57,196 bases of DNA from JBFGCM01 sp041581135 (GTDB lineage: Bacteria; Actinomycetota; Acidimicrobiia; Spongiisociales; UBA5794): the NCBI GenBank assembly GCA_041581135.1, contig JBFGCM010000012.1, positions 1-57,196 on the forward strand, in the 5' to 3' direction. A program made the position numbers and the translations under genes. Under the pieces are notes generated by a model. It had not been told where the DNA came from. It did not search any database and was given only the letters and a program-made list of their open reading frames with translations. This document shows, in pieces, positions 8,273 to 16,869 of the stretch (positions are counted from its first letter, which is position 1; the number at the start of each line of letters is the position of its first letter).

Positions 8273-9181
8273 ATGAGCTTCAATTCGACGAGTGCGGAAA
8301 AGGCGCGGTTCACCGAGTCTCGCAAGGGCTTCGACAGCGACGAGGTCCTGGCGTTCCAAAAGAGTGTGACGAACGCGCTCCGTGGCTACGAGAAGGAGCT
8401 CGCCGACACGCGTACCGAGCTCGAGAACACGAGACAACGCATCGCCGACCTCGAGATCGCCGAAGAGGCCGTGAAACGCACCTTCATGGCGGCCGGGCTC
8501 ACCAAGCAGGAGATGCTCTCCGAAGCCGAGAAGGCGGCCGCTGAGACCCGATCCGCCGCCAAGGCGGATGCCGAGGAGATGCGCAGCACCGCCGAGGCGG
8601 ACAGCAACCGGCTACGAACCGAGGCGCAGAAGGAATCCGAGCAGATGCTCACCGAGGCCAGCAACGAGGCGGCTCGGTTGCTCTCCGAGGCACGAGCAGA
8701 GGCCGACCAGACGTCGGTACGTGCCGCCGCCGAGCACAAGCGGCTCGAGAAGCGAATCACGCAGCTGCGGACGGCCCTCGGCTCGTTGGAGGAACGGCTC
8801 CAGGTCTTCGCCACCGGTGCCCTCGACGAGGTCGCCACGGCCAACGACATGATCGATCTCGAGACCAAGACGCTCGACGAGATCGCTGCGTTCCAGGACA
8901 CCGAGGACGCTCCCACCGAGGAGGCGCCCGCCGCCGAGGGAGAGAGCGCCCGCGAGCAGGTTCATGCCCGCGCCACAGCTCGCCAGGAAGAGGCAGAAGC
9001 GATGGCCGAAGAGCTGATCACCGATGCCGAGACCCTGCCAGCCGGTGGCGACGCTCCAGAGGCCATGGAGGCTACGGCCACGGAGCTGAAGGGCGATGCC
9101 GAGTCCAGCTCAGGTCGCGATTCGTTCTACTCGCGGCGGATGGGTGGCCTGAAGCAGCGCCTGGCGGACTCGGACAACTAG
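8273..9181 (+). CDS. DivIVA-domain coiled-coil protein
   Basis: 302 residues. Residues ~12-50 (ARFTESRKGFDSDEVLAFQ and onward) fit the N-terminal DivIVA membrane-targeting segment. A long Ala/Glu-rich coiled coil runs over residues ~50-200 with heptad-like EAE/AEA repeats, followed by a low-complexity acidic tail and a short basic C-terminus (SRRMGGLKQRLADSDN). DivIVA/Wag31 proteins mark curved membrane and organise polar growth or septation. This one is not clearly the main Wag31, which is usually next to sepF/ftsZ, so it may be a paralogue. The start has a GGGGAGGC ribosome-binding site. The stop overlaps that of the convergent gene (CTAG). Confidence 0.75.
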   Translation: MSFNSTSAEKARFTESRKGFDSDEVLAFQKSVTNALRGYEKELADTRTELENTRQRIADLEIAEEAVKRTFMAAGLTKQEMLSEAEKAAAETRSAAKADAEEMRSTAEADSNRLRTEAQKESEQMLTEASNEAARLLSEARAEADQTSVRAAAEHKRLEKRITQLRTALGSLEERLQVFATGALDEVATANDMIDLETKTLDEIAAFQDTEDAPTEEAPAAEGESAREQVHARATARQEEAEAMAEELITDAETLPAGGDAPEAMEATATELKGDAESSSGRDSFYSRRMGGLKQRLADSDN

Positions 9182-10143
9182 ACGCCGTCCACCGCCGACA
9201 CGGCCCACGCAAGGTCGTCGCGCGCCACGGCCAGGTGAAAGCCCCAGCCGGTCGACTGGCTGCCCGGATCCCAGCGGTACCAGGTGAGCCGCCCCAGGGC
9301 GTTCTCCAGCGCGTCGGGATCGACATCATCGAGCCCGGCCACCGCGGCGACTGCCCACCAGGCCGTGGATCGACCCACGGCGGTACCGCGCCGTTGGCCG
9401 TAGGCCCCTCCGGAGGCGGCGGTCCACGTCATCGCCGTCAGGGCCTCTCGTGCGGACACCTCTGCCATCCGCACACGATGCGGCCCCAACGCGCGCACTG
9501 CTTGCTGCGCCGTGCCACTGACGGCGACGACCTCGTTGTGACCGTTGGATTGCTCGGCCCAGGGCCGGGCGATGGCATACAGCGCCTCCACCACGTCGTC
9601 CTGGTCTTCCCGGCGCTCCCCCGGCGACCCCAGCTCGACCGCGACCAGCGGGGAGTACATCGGTTCGGGGAAGTCCGCCTTGTCGGGCCGATACGTGGCG
9701 ACCGGATACACCGGCTCCCAGGCCTCCAGCCCCAGGGGCACGGCCAGCACGTCGGCATCGTCGTCCGCCTCCTCGGCCGCCACGTCACCCCGCAGCGCAC
9801 GTTCGTGGGCCACCAGTCCCCGAGCCGGTCCCGGCGCCAAGGCCGCGGACAGCTCATCCCATGTGTGGGTCGAAGCCGCCACCTCCCACAACGGCCCCAG
9901 GGCGAAGCGGCCCGCGCCTTCGACGACGACGTCCGTCAAGTAGTCCGAAGGCGCCTCCAGCGCCAGGCGGTACTCGGCGTACTGTGCTGCCGCCCACACC
10001 TGCTTGCCACGTTCCACCGCCTCTTCACATCGGTGTCGCAGCTCCACGAGGCCGTCCCAGTCCCGGGCGGCACAGCGGCCGTCGACGTAGCGGACGAGCC
10101 CGTCGAGGTCGCTCGCCTCGATCAGCTCCGTGAGCGACGCCAC
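9178..10143 (-). CDS. Hypothetical protein, ~321 aa
   Basis: I do not recognise a family. The protein is soluble, mainly alpha-helical and rich in Trp, Ala and acidic residues, with segments such as WDGLVELRHRCEEAVERGKQVWAAAQYAEYRLAL suggesting helical repeats. A GTG at 10143 lies 2 nt after the stop of the 82-aa gene, so translation is probably coupled; the longer upstream frame overlaps that gene and is rejected. The order F420 oxidoreductase, 82-aa protein, this protein on one strand with 4-nt overlap or 2-nt spacing indicates an operon. Confidence 0.7.
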   Translation of the reverse strand: MASLTELIEASDLDGLVRYVDGRCAARDWDGLVELRHRCEEAVERGKQVWAAAQYAEYRLALEAPSDYLTDVVVEGAGRFALGPLWEVAASTHTWDELSAALAPGPARGLVAHERALRGDVAAEEADDDADVLAVPLGLEAWEPVYPVATYRPDKADFPEPMYSPLVAVELGSPGERREDQDDVVEALYAIARPWAEQSNGHNEVVAVSGTAQQAVRALGPHRVRMAEVSAREALTAMTWTAASGGAYGQRRGTAVGRSTAWWAVAAVAGLDDVDPDALENALGRLTWYRWDPGSQSTGWGFHLAVARDDLAWAVSAVDGV

Positions 10144-10145
10144 GC

Positions 10146-10394
10146 TCAGCTCACAGCTTCTCGGATGCGTTGGGCGTAGAACTCGGTCCAGGCGCCGCCG
10201 GCGTGGTCGCGGTCGGCCTGCACGAGCACGTGGACCAGATCCGACACCGTCACCTCGATGCCGTGGTCGGACTGCAGCCGTGGTTGGAGATACTGGGCGT
10301 ACCAGAGCGGCCATTCGGGGTCCTCGCCGTTGGTGACGACGAAGGCCTCGTGGTGGGCATGACTCGTCGCCGCCAACAACTCGGCGAGCGACAT
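10146..10394 (-). CDS. Hypothetical protein, 82 aa
   Basis: A small soluble protein starting MSLAELLAATSHAHHEAF, with acidic and Trp-rich segments (DPEWPLWYAQYLQP). ATG 10394 overlaps the stop of the upstream oxidoreductase gene (ATGA), which supports it as a real coupled gene. No known domain is recognised. It may form a pair with the following 321-aa protein. Confidence 0.7.
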   Translation of the reverse strand: MSLAELLAATSHAHHEAFVVTNGEDPEWPLWYAQYLQPRLQSDHGIEVTVSDLVHVLVQADRDHAGGAWTEFYAQRIREAVS

Positions 10395-11425
10395 CAGGCA
10401 GCGACCTCGGCGAGTACTCGCAACGTCTCGACATCCTCGGTGATCGCCAAGATCGTGGCCACACCGGCCGCCCGCCACACGTCCAGCCGGTCGCGGATCT
10501 GCTCCGCGCTGCCGATGAGGCTCACCTCGTCCACTAGCGCGTCGGGCACTGCGGCAATCGCCTCTTGCTGCCGGCCGCCGAGGTACAACTCCTGGATGTG
10601 CGCCGCCTCGGCCTCGAAGCCATACCGGCACGCCAGGTCGTAGTAGAAGTTCTTGCCCTTCGCCCCCATGCCGCCCACGTACAACGCCAACGCAGGCTTG
10701 ACTCCCCAGTACGCCTGCTCAGGAGAGTCGGTGACGGCCACGGCCGCCGCGACTGCAACGTCGAACCGTTCCGCCTTCGAGGCGTCACCAGAGGCCGCGA
10801 AACCGGCGTCCAGGTGGGGCTTGAACACGTCAGGAGCGCGGAATGGCGAGTAGAACACCGGCAGCCAGCCATCGGCGATCTCGGCGGTGAGTGCCACGTT
10901 CTTGGGTCCGATGGCCGCCAGGTAGATGGGAATGTCGTGGGTCGATCGAGTGATCATTCGGAGCGGCTTCCCGAGTCCGCTCGCCCCCGGTCCGACATAC
11001 GGGATCTGATAGTGCTCCCCGTCGTGGGTGAGGCGCTCTTTCCGGGCGAGTGCCGCTCGCACGATGGACACGTACTCCCGAGTCTTGCCCAGTGGCTTCC
11101 CGTAAGGGACGCCATGCCATCCTTCGACCACTTGGGGCCCGGAGACGCCCAGCCCCAGCTTGAAGCGCCCCCCGGACAGCTCACTGAGGCCCACGGCCGT
11201 CATCGCCGTCATCGCCGGTGTTCGGCCCGGAATCTGCATGATGGCGGAGCCCACGTTGATGGTCTCGGTGTGCGCCGCGTACCACGTGAGCATGGTGATG
11301 ACGTCGTTGCCCCACGCTTCTGCCGCCCACACCGACTCGTACCCGAGGCGCTCGGCCTCTCGCACCAGCTCGACATTCGCCCGCACCGCTCCCCCGGCGT
11401 ATCCGACATTGAGACCCAGCTTCAC
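10394..11425 (-). CDS. LLM-class F420-dependent oxidoreductase
   Basis: A 343-residue luciferase-like TIM-barrel oxidoreductase. Typical features are the opening MKLGLNVGYAGG, YESVWAAEAWGNDVIT, NVGSAIMQIPGRTPAMTAMTA and SGGRFKLGLGVSGPQVVEGWHG, which match the F420-dependent subgroup. It likely uses reduced cofactor F420 to reduce or oxidise an unknown organic substrate. The GTG start at 11425 has an AGGAG box 6 nt upstream. It heads the three-gene cluster with two unknown proteins and is divergent from the SGNH esterase. Confidence 0.85.
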   Translation of the reverse strand: MKLGLNVGYAGGAVRANVELVREAERLGYESVWAAEAWGNDVITMLTWYAAHTETINVGSAIMQIPGRTPAMTAMTAVGLSELSGGRFKLGLGVSGPQVVEGWHGVPYGKPLGKTREYVSIVRAALARKERLTHDGEHYQIPYVGPGASGLGKPLRMITRSTHDIPIYLAAIGPKNVALTAEIADGWLPVFYSPFRAPDVFKPHLDAGFAASGDASKAERFDVAVAAAVAVTDSPEQAYWGVKPALALYVGGMGAKGKNFYYDLACRYGFEAEAAHIQELYLGGRQQEAIAAVPDALVDEVSLIGSAEQIRDRLDVWRAAGVATILAITEDVETLRVLAEVAA

Positions 11426-11492
11426 CGCAACTCCTGTTCTGGCGCTGCGCGCATCCTATTGCTTTGCGCCGCATCGAATAGAATCCACGTCC

Positions 11493-12223
11493 TTGAAACG
11501 GATTGCCTCCACTTTGCCGCTTGCATTCGCCGGCTTCCTGGTCGGCCAGGTTCTCTATGCAGCTCATCGCAACGACCTGCCAAGTCACGAGAACCAGGAT
11601 CCGTCGGGGCGGTTCGGCGCGCCGACCATGCCCCTACTGCGGCTGGTGGCGCTCGGCGACAGCTCGATCACCGGGCCCGGCGTCGATCGCCTCGACGACA
11701 TCTGGGTGCGGCGCGTCGGCCACCATCTCGGCGAGCGTTACCACGTCGAGCTGCAGAGCCTGGCCGTTGGCGGCGCCAAAGCAGGTGACGTGCTGCGGGA
11801 CCAGGTGCCGCTCGTCACCGACGCCGATATCGCCTTCGTGTCAGTCGGTGCCAACGACGCCATCAGAGCGACGCCGGTGCGACGCTTCGAACGCGAGCTC
11901 GACCACATCATCGGTGCCCTCTCCCCCAAGGTCCGCGCCATCGTGGTGTCCGGCGTCGGAGATCTGGGCACCATTCCCCGGCTTCCCACCTTGCCCAGCG
12001 CCGCCATCCGCAGGCGAGCTCGGGCCATCGACGACGCTATCGCCCGGGCCGTGGCGCTCCATCCACCGGCGGCCAAGTGCCCGGCATGGTCGGAGCCCTT
12101 CCACGCGTTTCGCAGTGACGATCCCGAGCTGTGGGCGGGTGACCAGTTCCACGCGTCCGGCAAGGGTCACGGCATCTTCGCCGAGGCCGCGATCCCGGTG
12201 GTCGAGGAGACGCTCGGCCGGCT

Positions 12224-12227
<4 letters not shown>
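11493..12227 (+). CDS. SGNH/GDSL-family esterase with N-terminal membrane anchor
   Basis: 244 residues from a TTG start. A hydrophobic N-terminal segment (LPLAFAGFLVGQVLYAA, residues ~8-24) suggests an uncleaved anchor or signal. The SGNH blocks are GDSS (residues ~55-58, nucleophile Ser), a central Gly (VGGAKAGD), GAND (Asn block) and DQFHASGKGH (Asp/His). It should hydrolyse an ester or acyl group at or outside the membrane. TTG 11493 is supported by a -10-like TAGAAT 8 nt upstream (11479-11484); the internal ATG 11628 would remove the anchor. The stop overlaps the convergent uridine kinase gene. Confidence 0.8.
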
Positions 12228-12880
<653 letters not shown>

Positions 12881-12929
12881 TGCGGCCCAAGCTATCGGGC
12901 CCCGGCGTTGAGCGCCACACCGCGGCGGC

Positions 12930-14273
12930 TCACCCGCCGGAGCGAGCTGCCTCGTAAGCGGCAAGGGTGCGCTCTCGGGCGAACCCGTGGTCGATGATCG
13001 GGTCGGGATAGTCGACCCCCAGCGTGACGCCACCGGCGGCCAGGTCGAGCGGAGCTGCCTCCCATGGGGCGTGGATGATCGCGGCGTCAACCCCGGCCAG
13101 CTCCGGCACCCAGCGCCGCACGTAGTCGCCGGCCGGATCGAACTTCCTGCCCTGGCTCACGGGGTTGAAGATCCGGAAGTACGGGGCGGCGTCGGCGCCC
13201 GTCCCGGCCACCCACTGCCAGTTGCCCACGTTCTGGGCCAGGTCGCCATCCACGAGCAGGTCACGGAAGTGGCGCTCGCCGCGGCGCCAGTCGATGAGGA
13301 GGTCCTTCACCAGGAACGAGGCGGTGATCATGCGGACCCGGTTGTGCATCCAGCCTTCACCCAGGAGCTGACGCATGCCGGCGTCGACGATCGGGTACCC
13401 GGTCTGACCGTTCCTCCAGGCGTCGAAGGCTTCATCGTCGTCGATCCACTCGATGCGGTCGTATTCCGGCCGGAGTGCCCGGGTCACCGTGTGGGGGTTG
13501 TCCGCGATGATGTTGGCGTAGAAGTCGCGCCAGCACAGCTGGCGAACGAACGCCGCTCTGCCCTCGGTCTCGGTGCCCACCCGGCGAGCGACGTCCCATG
13601 GGGCGATAGTGCCGAACTTCAGATCGGCGGACAGGCGGGACGTCTCATCCAGATCGGGCCGGTCCCTGGTCTCCGGATAGTCATCCACCCGCTCCAAGAA
13701 CACAGTGAGCCTCGACTGGGCCGCACGCTCGCCACCATCCATGAGCGGCGGTCTTTGCGCGTCGGGCACGCCCTCGCCCCGCTCGGAGCTCAGTGAGGTG
13801 GGTGCGGTGTCGGCAACGGTGGGCATGGGGAGCTGCTGCCAGCGCCGGTAGTACGGCGTGAACACCTTGGGCGGGGTCCCGGCCTTGGTGAGCACGGTTC
13901 CGGGCGGTTGCACCACACAGCCGTCGAAGCGGTGTACGGCCGTGGTGAGAGACTCCTCTATTGCCGCATCCCGCCGGGTCGCATAGGGGGAATAGTCGTC
14001 GTTCCAATACCAGGCATCGACCTCCACCGGCGGCAGAGCTCGCACGGGATCGCCGTGGACCACCCGCAGGCGCCCACCCTGCTCCTGCAGCTCTGTATCG
14101 AGCGCCTGCAGGTGAGCCACGAGCTGATCGCGGCGGTGCGCGCCGGAGCTCGACCACAAGTGGGGATCGACCACGAAGCAGGCCACCACCGTGGCTCCGG
14201 TCGCCGCCGCCGCGGCCCATGCCGGGTTCTCGGCCAACCGAAGATCGCGTCGAAACCAGACTCCAACGGTCAT
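12930..14273 (-). CDS. phrB: Deoxyribodipyrimidine photolyase
   Basis: A 447-residue cryptochrome/photolyase-family enzyme that uses light to split cyclobutane pyrimidine dimers. The N-terminal antenna domain begins WFRRDLRLAENPAW. The FAD-binding part holds WRDFYANI, TGYPIVDAGMRQLLGEGWMHNRVRM and NWQWVAGTGADAAPYFRIFNP, which are class I photolyase signatures. ATG 14273 has TAGCGT 6 nt upstream and is probably leaderless. It lies close to udk but has its own promoter. Confidence 0.95.
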   Translation of the reverse strand: MTVGVWFRRDLRLAENPAWAAAAATGATVVACFVVDPHLWSSSGAHRRDQLVAHLQALDTELQEQGGRLRVVHGDPVRALPPVEVDAWYWNDDYSPYATRRDAAIEESLTTAVHRFDGCVVQPPGTVLTKAGTPPKVFTPYYRRWQQLPMPTVADTAPTSLSSERGEGVPDAQRPPLMDGGERAAQSRLTVFLERVDDYPETRDRPDLDETSRLSADLKFGTIAPWDVARRVGTETEGRAAFVRQLCWRDFYANIIADNPHTVTRALRPEYDRIEWIDDDEAFDAWRNGQTGYPIVDAGMRQLLGEGWMHNRVRMITASFLVKDLLIDWRRGERHFRDLLVDGDLAQNVGNWQWVAGTGADAAPYFRIFNPVSQGRKFDPAGDYVRRWVPELAGVDAAIIHAPWEAAPLDLAAGGVTLGVDYPDPIIDHGFARERTLAAYEAARSGG

Positions 14274-14324
14274 GGGGGCACGCTAGACCGGCGTAGGCCG
14301 TTGCGCTGACGTACGCTTCCGCCG

Positions 14325-15308
14325 GTGAGCACCACGACCCGCACAGCCGTACTCCAACGTCGCGTGGTGTCTGTCGGGCGGGTCGTGGGGCTGTGGCTGT
14401 TGCTGACACTGCTGTCTCCGTTGCTCGTCTCCGTGGCGGCACTGGTCGACACCGGCCGCTTCGTGATGGGTCGACGAGACTGGGTCACCCTGCGGCTGTT
14501 GGCGTTCGGGTGGGTGTTCTTCTTCGTGGAGACCGTCGGGATCGTGCGGTTGGCAGCCACGTGGTTGCCCCGGCGTCGTCGCGTTGCGGCGGCCTACCGG
14601 ATCCAGCGGTGGTTCGCCCGCACTCTGCTCGATGCGGTGCTCGCCATCTTCTCGATGCGGCTCGAGGTCGAAGGCGAGGAGCACATCACGCCGGGCCCGG
14701 TGATGGTGTTCGTGCGCCACGCCTCCATCGTGGACAACCTGCTGCCGCCGGTCATCCTCTCGGACCGGAATGGTCTCCGCATGCGGTGGGTGCTCAAGCG
14801 CGAGCTCCTCAGCGATCCGGCGCTCGACATCGGCGGCAACCGCCTCCCCAATCACTTCGTGGATCGCTCGGGCACCGATTCGCAGACCGAGGTCGCCGCC
14901 ATCGCCGACCTCGGCTCCGATCTTGCCGACGACGAAGGCGTCGTCATCTACCCGGAGGGAACACGATTCACGCCGGAACGGCGCGCCCGCGTCGTGGAGC
15001 GCCTGCGCCGGCGGGACCCCGAGTCCCACCGGCGTGCCCAGGCCCTGCGGCACGTCCTGCCTCCCCGGCTGGGAGGTCCCCTGATGCTGCTCGAACACGG
15101 CACCGATGTGCTGTTCATGGCACACCATGGATTGGAGGGGTTCTCGCATCTGGCCGACATCTGGCGGGGTGGGATGGTGGGCGCCACCATCCGCGTGCGA
15201 GTGTGGCGGGAGGCGGCATCCAGCGTGCCGGCGACTGCGGACGAGCGCTCGGAGTGGTTGTGGGCGCAGTGGGCGGCGCTCGACGATTGGATCGACGCTC
15301 AGGCGTAG
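14325..15308 (+). CDS. Membrane-bound PlsC-type acyltransferase
   Basis: 327 residues with two to three N-terminal hydrophobic segments (about residues 15-40 and 55-75) and a lysophospholipid-acyltransferase-like domain. The H-x4-D motif is RHASIVD (His132, Asp137), and the phosphate-binding EGTR is at residues ~211-214. It probably transfers an acyl group to a lysophospholipid or glycerol phosphate; the substrate is unknown, and the longer N-terminus sets it apart from the PlsC-like gene at 30382. The GTG start has TACGCT 7 nt upstream. Confidence 0.8.
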   Translation: MSTTTRTAVLQRRVVSVGRVVGLWLLLTLLSPLLVSVAALVDTGRFVMGRRDWVTLRLLAFGWVFFFVETVGIVRLAATWLPRRRRVAAAYRIQRWFARTLLDAVLAIFSMRLEVEGEEHITPGPVMVFVRHASIVDNLLPPVILSDRNGLRMRWVLKRELLSDPALDIGGNRLPNHFVDRSGTDSQTEVAAIADLGSDLADDEGVVIYPEGTRFTPERRARVVERLRRRDPESHRRAQALRHVLPPRLGGPLMLLEHGTDVLFMAHHGLEGFSHLADIWRGGMVGATIRVRVWREAASSVPATADERSEWLWAQWAALDDWIDAQA

Positions 15309-15314
15309 CGTCCC

Positions 15315-16079
15315 TCAGGCGGGGTGCAGGGTGATGTCGCCCGACAACGTCTTCAACTTGAGGCGAGAGCGTCCCTGCCGTGGACCCGAGGAGGGCGCGA
15401 GACGGTTGTGGATGTCCCCGGTGGTGGACTGCAGCTCGACGTCGAGGGTCCACGCTTCCGGGATTCCGACCTCGATGTCCCCGGAGAGCGACACGACCGA
15501 GAGATCCTTGCCGGCGAACCGGCCCACCACGATGTCACCTGATGCGGCCTTGATGGCACCCGAGGCGGCGAGGTGGCCGATGCGAATGTCTCCCGAAGCG
15601 GTCTGGCATTCGCAACGATCCGCCAGGTGGTCGGCGCGGATGTCGCCCGCGGCGGCCGACGCGTTGAACGGTCCACCTATCGCACTCACCGTGACGTCGC
15701 CCGAGGCGACAGAGATCTGCGCTTCGTCGAGGACCTCCGTCACGCGGACGTCACCGGACGCAGCCTTCACTCGCAGCGTGGTGACCCGCTCGACGGCGAC
15801 ATCGGCACTGCCGGCGTGAACCTCCAGCGCGATGTCCGACGGTGCGGTGACGTGGACATCGGCCCGCGCCCAACGGCGGCCTCGCCGCGACCCGGGACCT
15901 ATCGAGATGCTGTCACCACGCTGCACCACCTCGAATGAGTCGACCACGTCCTGGCGGCCGGAGAGCTCGACGCCCACCTCGCCGGGATCGCCGGCACTGA
16001 CGGTGATGTCCCCGAGCGCGAGCCGCAGCTCGATGCGGCCGCGCTCTCCCACCTCGAATCGCTCCGTACGCTCGTTCAT
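15315..16079 (-). CDS. DUF4097-family beta-strand repeat protein
   Basis: A 254-residue protein made of repeated strands with the recurring ASGDI/ASGDV motif, at least six copies, the hallmark of the DUF4097 putative adhesin-like beta-helix family. It has no signal peptide, so it is probably cytoplasmic or membrane-associated. Its start overlaps the stop of the RHH regulator gene by 4 nt, so the two are translationally coupled. The function of the family is not known; pairing with a DNA-binding protein suggests a regulated stress or envelope role. Confidence 0.85.
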   Translation of the reverse strand: MNERTERFEVGERGRIELRLALGDITVSAGDPGEVGVELSGRQDVVDSFEVVQRGDSISIGPGSRRGRRWARADVHVTAPSDIALEVHAGSADVAVERVTTLRVKAASGDVRVTEVLDEAQISVASGDVTVSAIGGPFNASAAAGDIRADHLADRCECQTASGDIRIGHLAASGAIKAASGDIVVGRFAGKDLSVVSLSGDIEVGIPEAWTLDVELQSTTGDIHNRLAPSSGPRQGRSRLKLKTLSGDITLHPA

Positions 16080-16519
16080 GTCTCGATGGTCCCAGAGAAG
16101 CGGCGTCCAGTGCTGTGACTGGTCGACCGCTTCGCCAACGATTTGACGACGTAGGAGTTGATCGAGTCACCGGCATCGCTGGCCGCCTGCTCGATGACCG
16201 ATTTCAGCTGCTCCGGGAGGCGTACGGTGAGGCGAGCCTCGAGGTCGGAGGACGGCACCACGACCGGATCCTCCTGCGGCATGATCTCGATCACGGGTTC
16301 GCCTTCGGAGAGCACGACTCGGACCTCGTGGCTCGGGAGCTGCGCCGCCACCTCGGCGGCGGCCTGCTCCGCCAGGGTCATGGCGGCGGCATCGATGGCC
16401 GGACGCAGCACCCGCAAGAAGGTCTCGGCGGCCTCCTCCACCGCCGGGTCGGATGCGGTGAGCATCAGCTGGTCGGTGACCGCAGCCTCGATATGGCCGA
16501 GCGCGGCGCGGACATCCAT
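16076..16519 (-). CDS. Ribbon-helix-helix (HicB/Arc-like) DNA-binding protein
   Basis: 147 residues. A helical N-terminal region (residues 1-65) and a short beta segment are followed at residues ~95-130 by a ribbon-helix-helix motif (ARLTVRLPEQLKSVIEQAA, then INSYVVKSLAK), with a basic C-terminal tail. It is likely an autoregulator of its own operon. ATG 16519 overlaps the stop of the 40-aa upstream frame (TGATG), so coupling is expected. No HicA-like toxin is present nearby; the DUF4097 gene takes the second position. Confidence 0.75.
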   Translation of the reverse strand: MDVRAALGHIEAAVTDQLMLTASDPAVEEAAETFLRVLRPAIDAAAMTLAEQAAAEVAAQLPSHEVRVVLSEGEPVIEIMPQEDPVVVPSSDLEARLTVRLPEQLKSVIEQAASDAGDSINSYVVKSLAKRSTSHSTGRRFSGTIET

Positions 16520-16641
16520 CAGCGCCGGCCGGTCCGCACTCGGATGGTGATGTCCCGCGCGCTCTCGAGCATATGTGGCCTCCGGTCGACGCCGATCCGC
16601 CCTGCGGCCTCTGCGGCGCGACGGTCGTGGTACAGAATCAT
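16519..16641 (-). CDS. Small upstream ORF (40 aa) coupled to the RHH gene
   Basis: ATG 16641 has a strong GGAGGAG ribosome-binding site and reads a 40-residue basic peptide (begins MILYHDRRAAEAAG) whose stop TGA overlaps the RHH ATG. The placement argues that it is translated, either as a small protein or as a leader that couples RHH translation. Its end (ESARDITIRVRTG) resembles the start of a beta-strand protein. It has no recognised family. Confidence 0.5.
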   Translation of the reverse strand: MILYHDRRAAEAAGRIGVDRRPHMLESARDITIRVRTGRR

Positions 16642-16654
16642 GTCGCTCCTCCGC

Positions 16655-16694
16655 TGACACATATGACATCTGTTTGATGTCACTTTGATGTCAA
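16655..16694. promoter_or_regulatory. Repeated operator upstream of the RHH operon
   Basis: A set of GATGTC/GACATC half-sites: TGACAC at 16655, TGACATC at 16664, then TTTGATGTCA twice in tandem with an 11-bp period (GATGTC at 16676 and 16687). The middle pair forms an inverted repeat GACATC-N5-GATGTC. The minus-strand TTGACA (16689-16694) lies in the last repeat and could be a -35 element. Spacing of about one helical turn fits dimeric RHH proteins, so autoregulation is likely. Confidence 0.6.
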
Positions 16695-16767
16695 CATAAT
16701 GCCAGACTGGCGTCGGTCTGTCAAGCCCTGTGTCCGCGTCTTCGCCGCAGAGCCGTTACCATGTGGC

Positions 16768-16869
16768 AAACCACCCGGGGAGCTCGCCTCGAGCTGAGAG
16801 GGCGGCGCCGACCGATTCGACGCCTCCGACCCGTGGAACCTGAACTGGTTAGTACCAGCGGAGGAAGCT
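16768..16869 (+). promoter_or_regulatory. TPP riboswitch (THI element)
   Basis: Conserved THI-box parts appear in order: ACCCGGGGAGC (from 16773), CUGAGAGGG (from 16794), CCCGUGGAACCUGAA (from 16830) and CUGGUUAGUACCAGCGGAGG (to 16864). A -10-like TACCAT at 16757-16762 would start transcription right before it. The GGAGG ribosome-binding site of the downstream gene lies within the conserved GCGGAGGAA core, so TPP binding should block translation. CCAC at 16771-16774 can also pair with the GUGG (16870-16873) containing the GTG start. Confidence 0.95.

Noticed and set aside
10144..10464. Upstream extension of the 321-aa gene
   Set aside because: It would overlap the 82-aa gene in another frame; the coupled GTG at 10143 is better.
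16076..16519. RHH-DUF4097 unit as a standard HicAB toxin-antitoxin pair
   Set aside because: No HicA-like double-stranded RNA-binding toxin; the partner is a DUF4097 protein.
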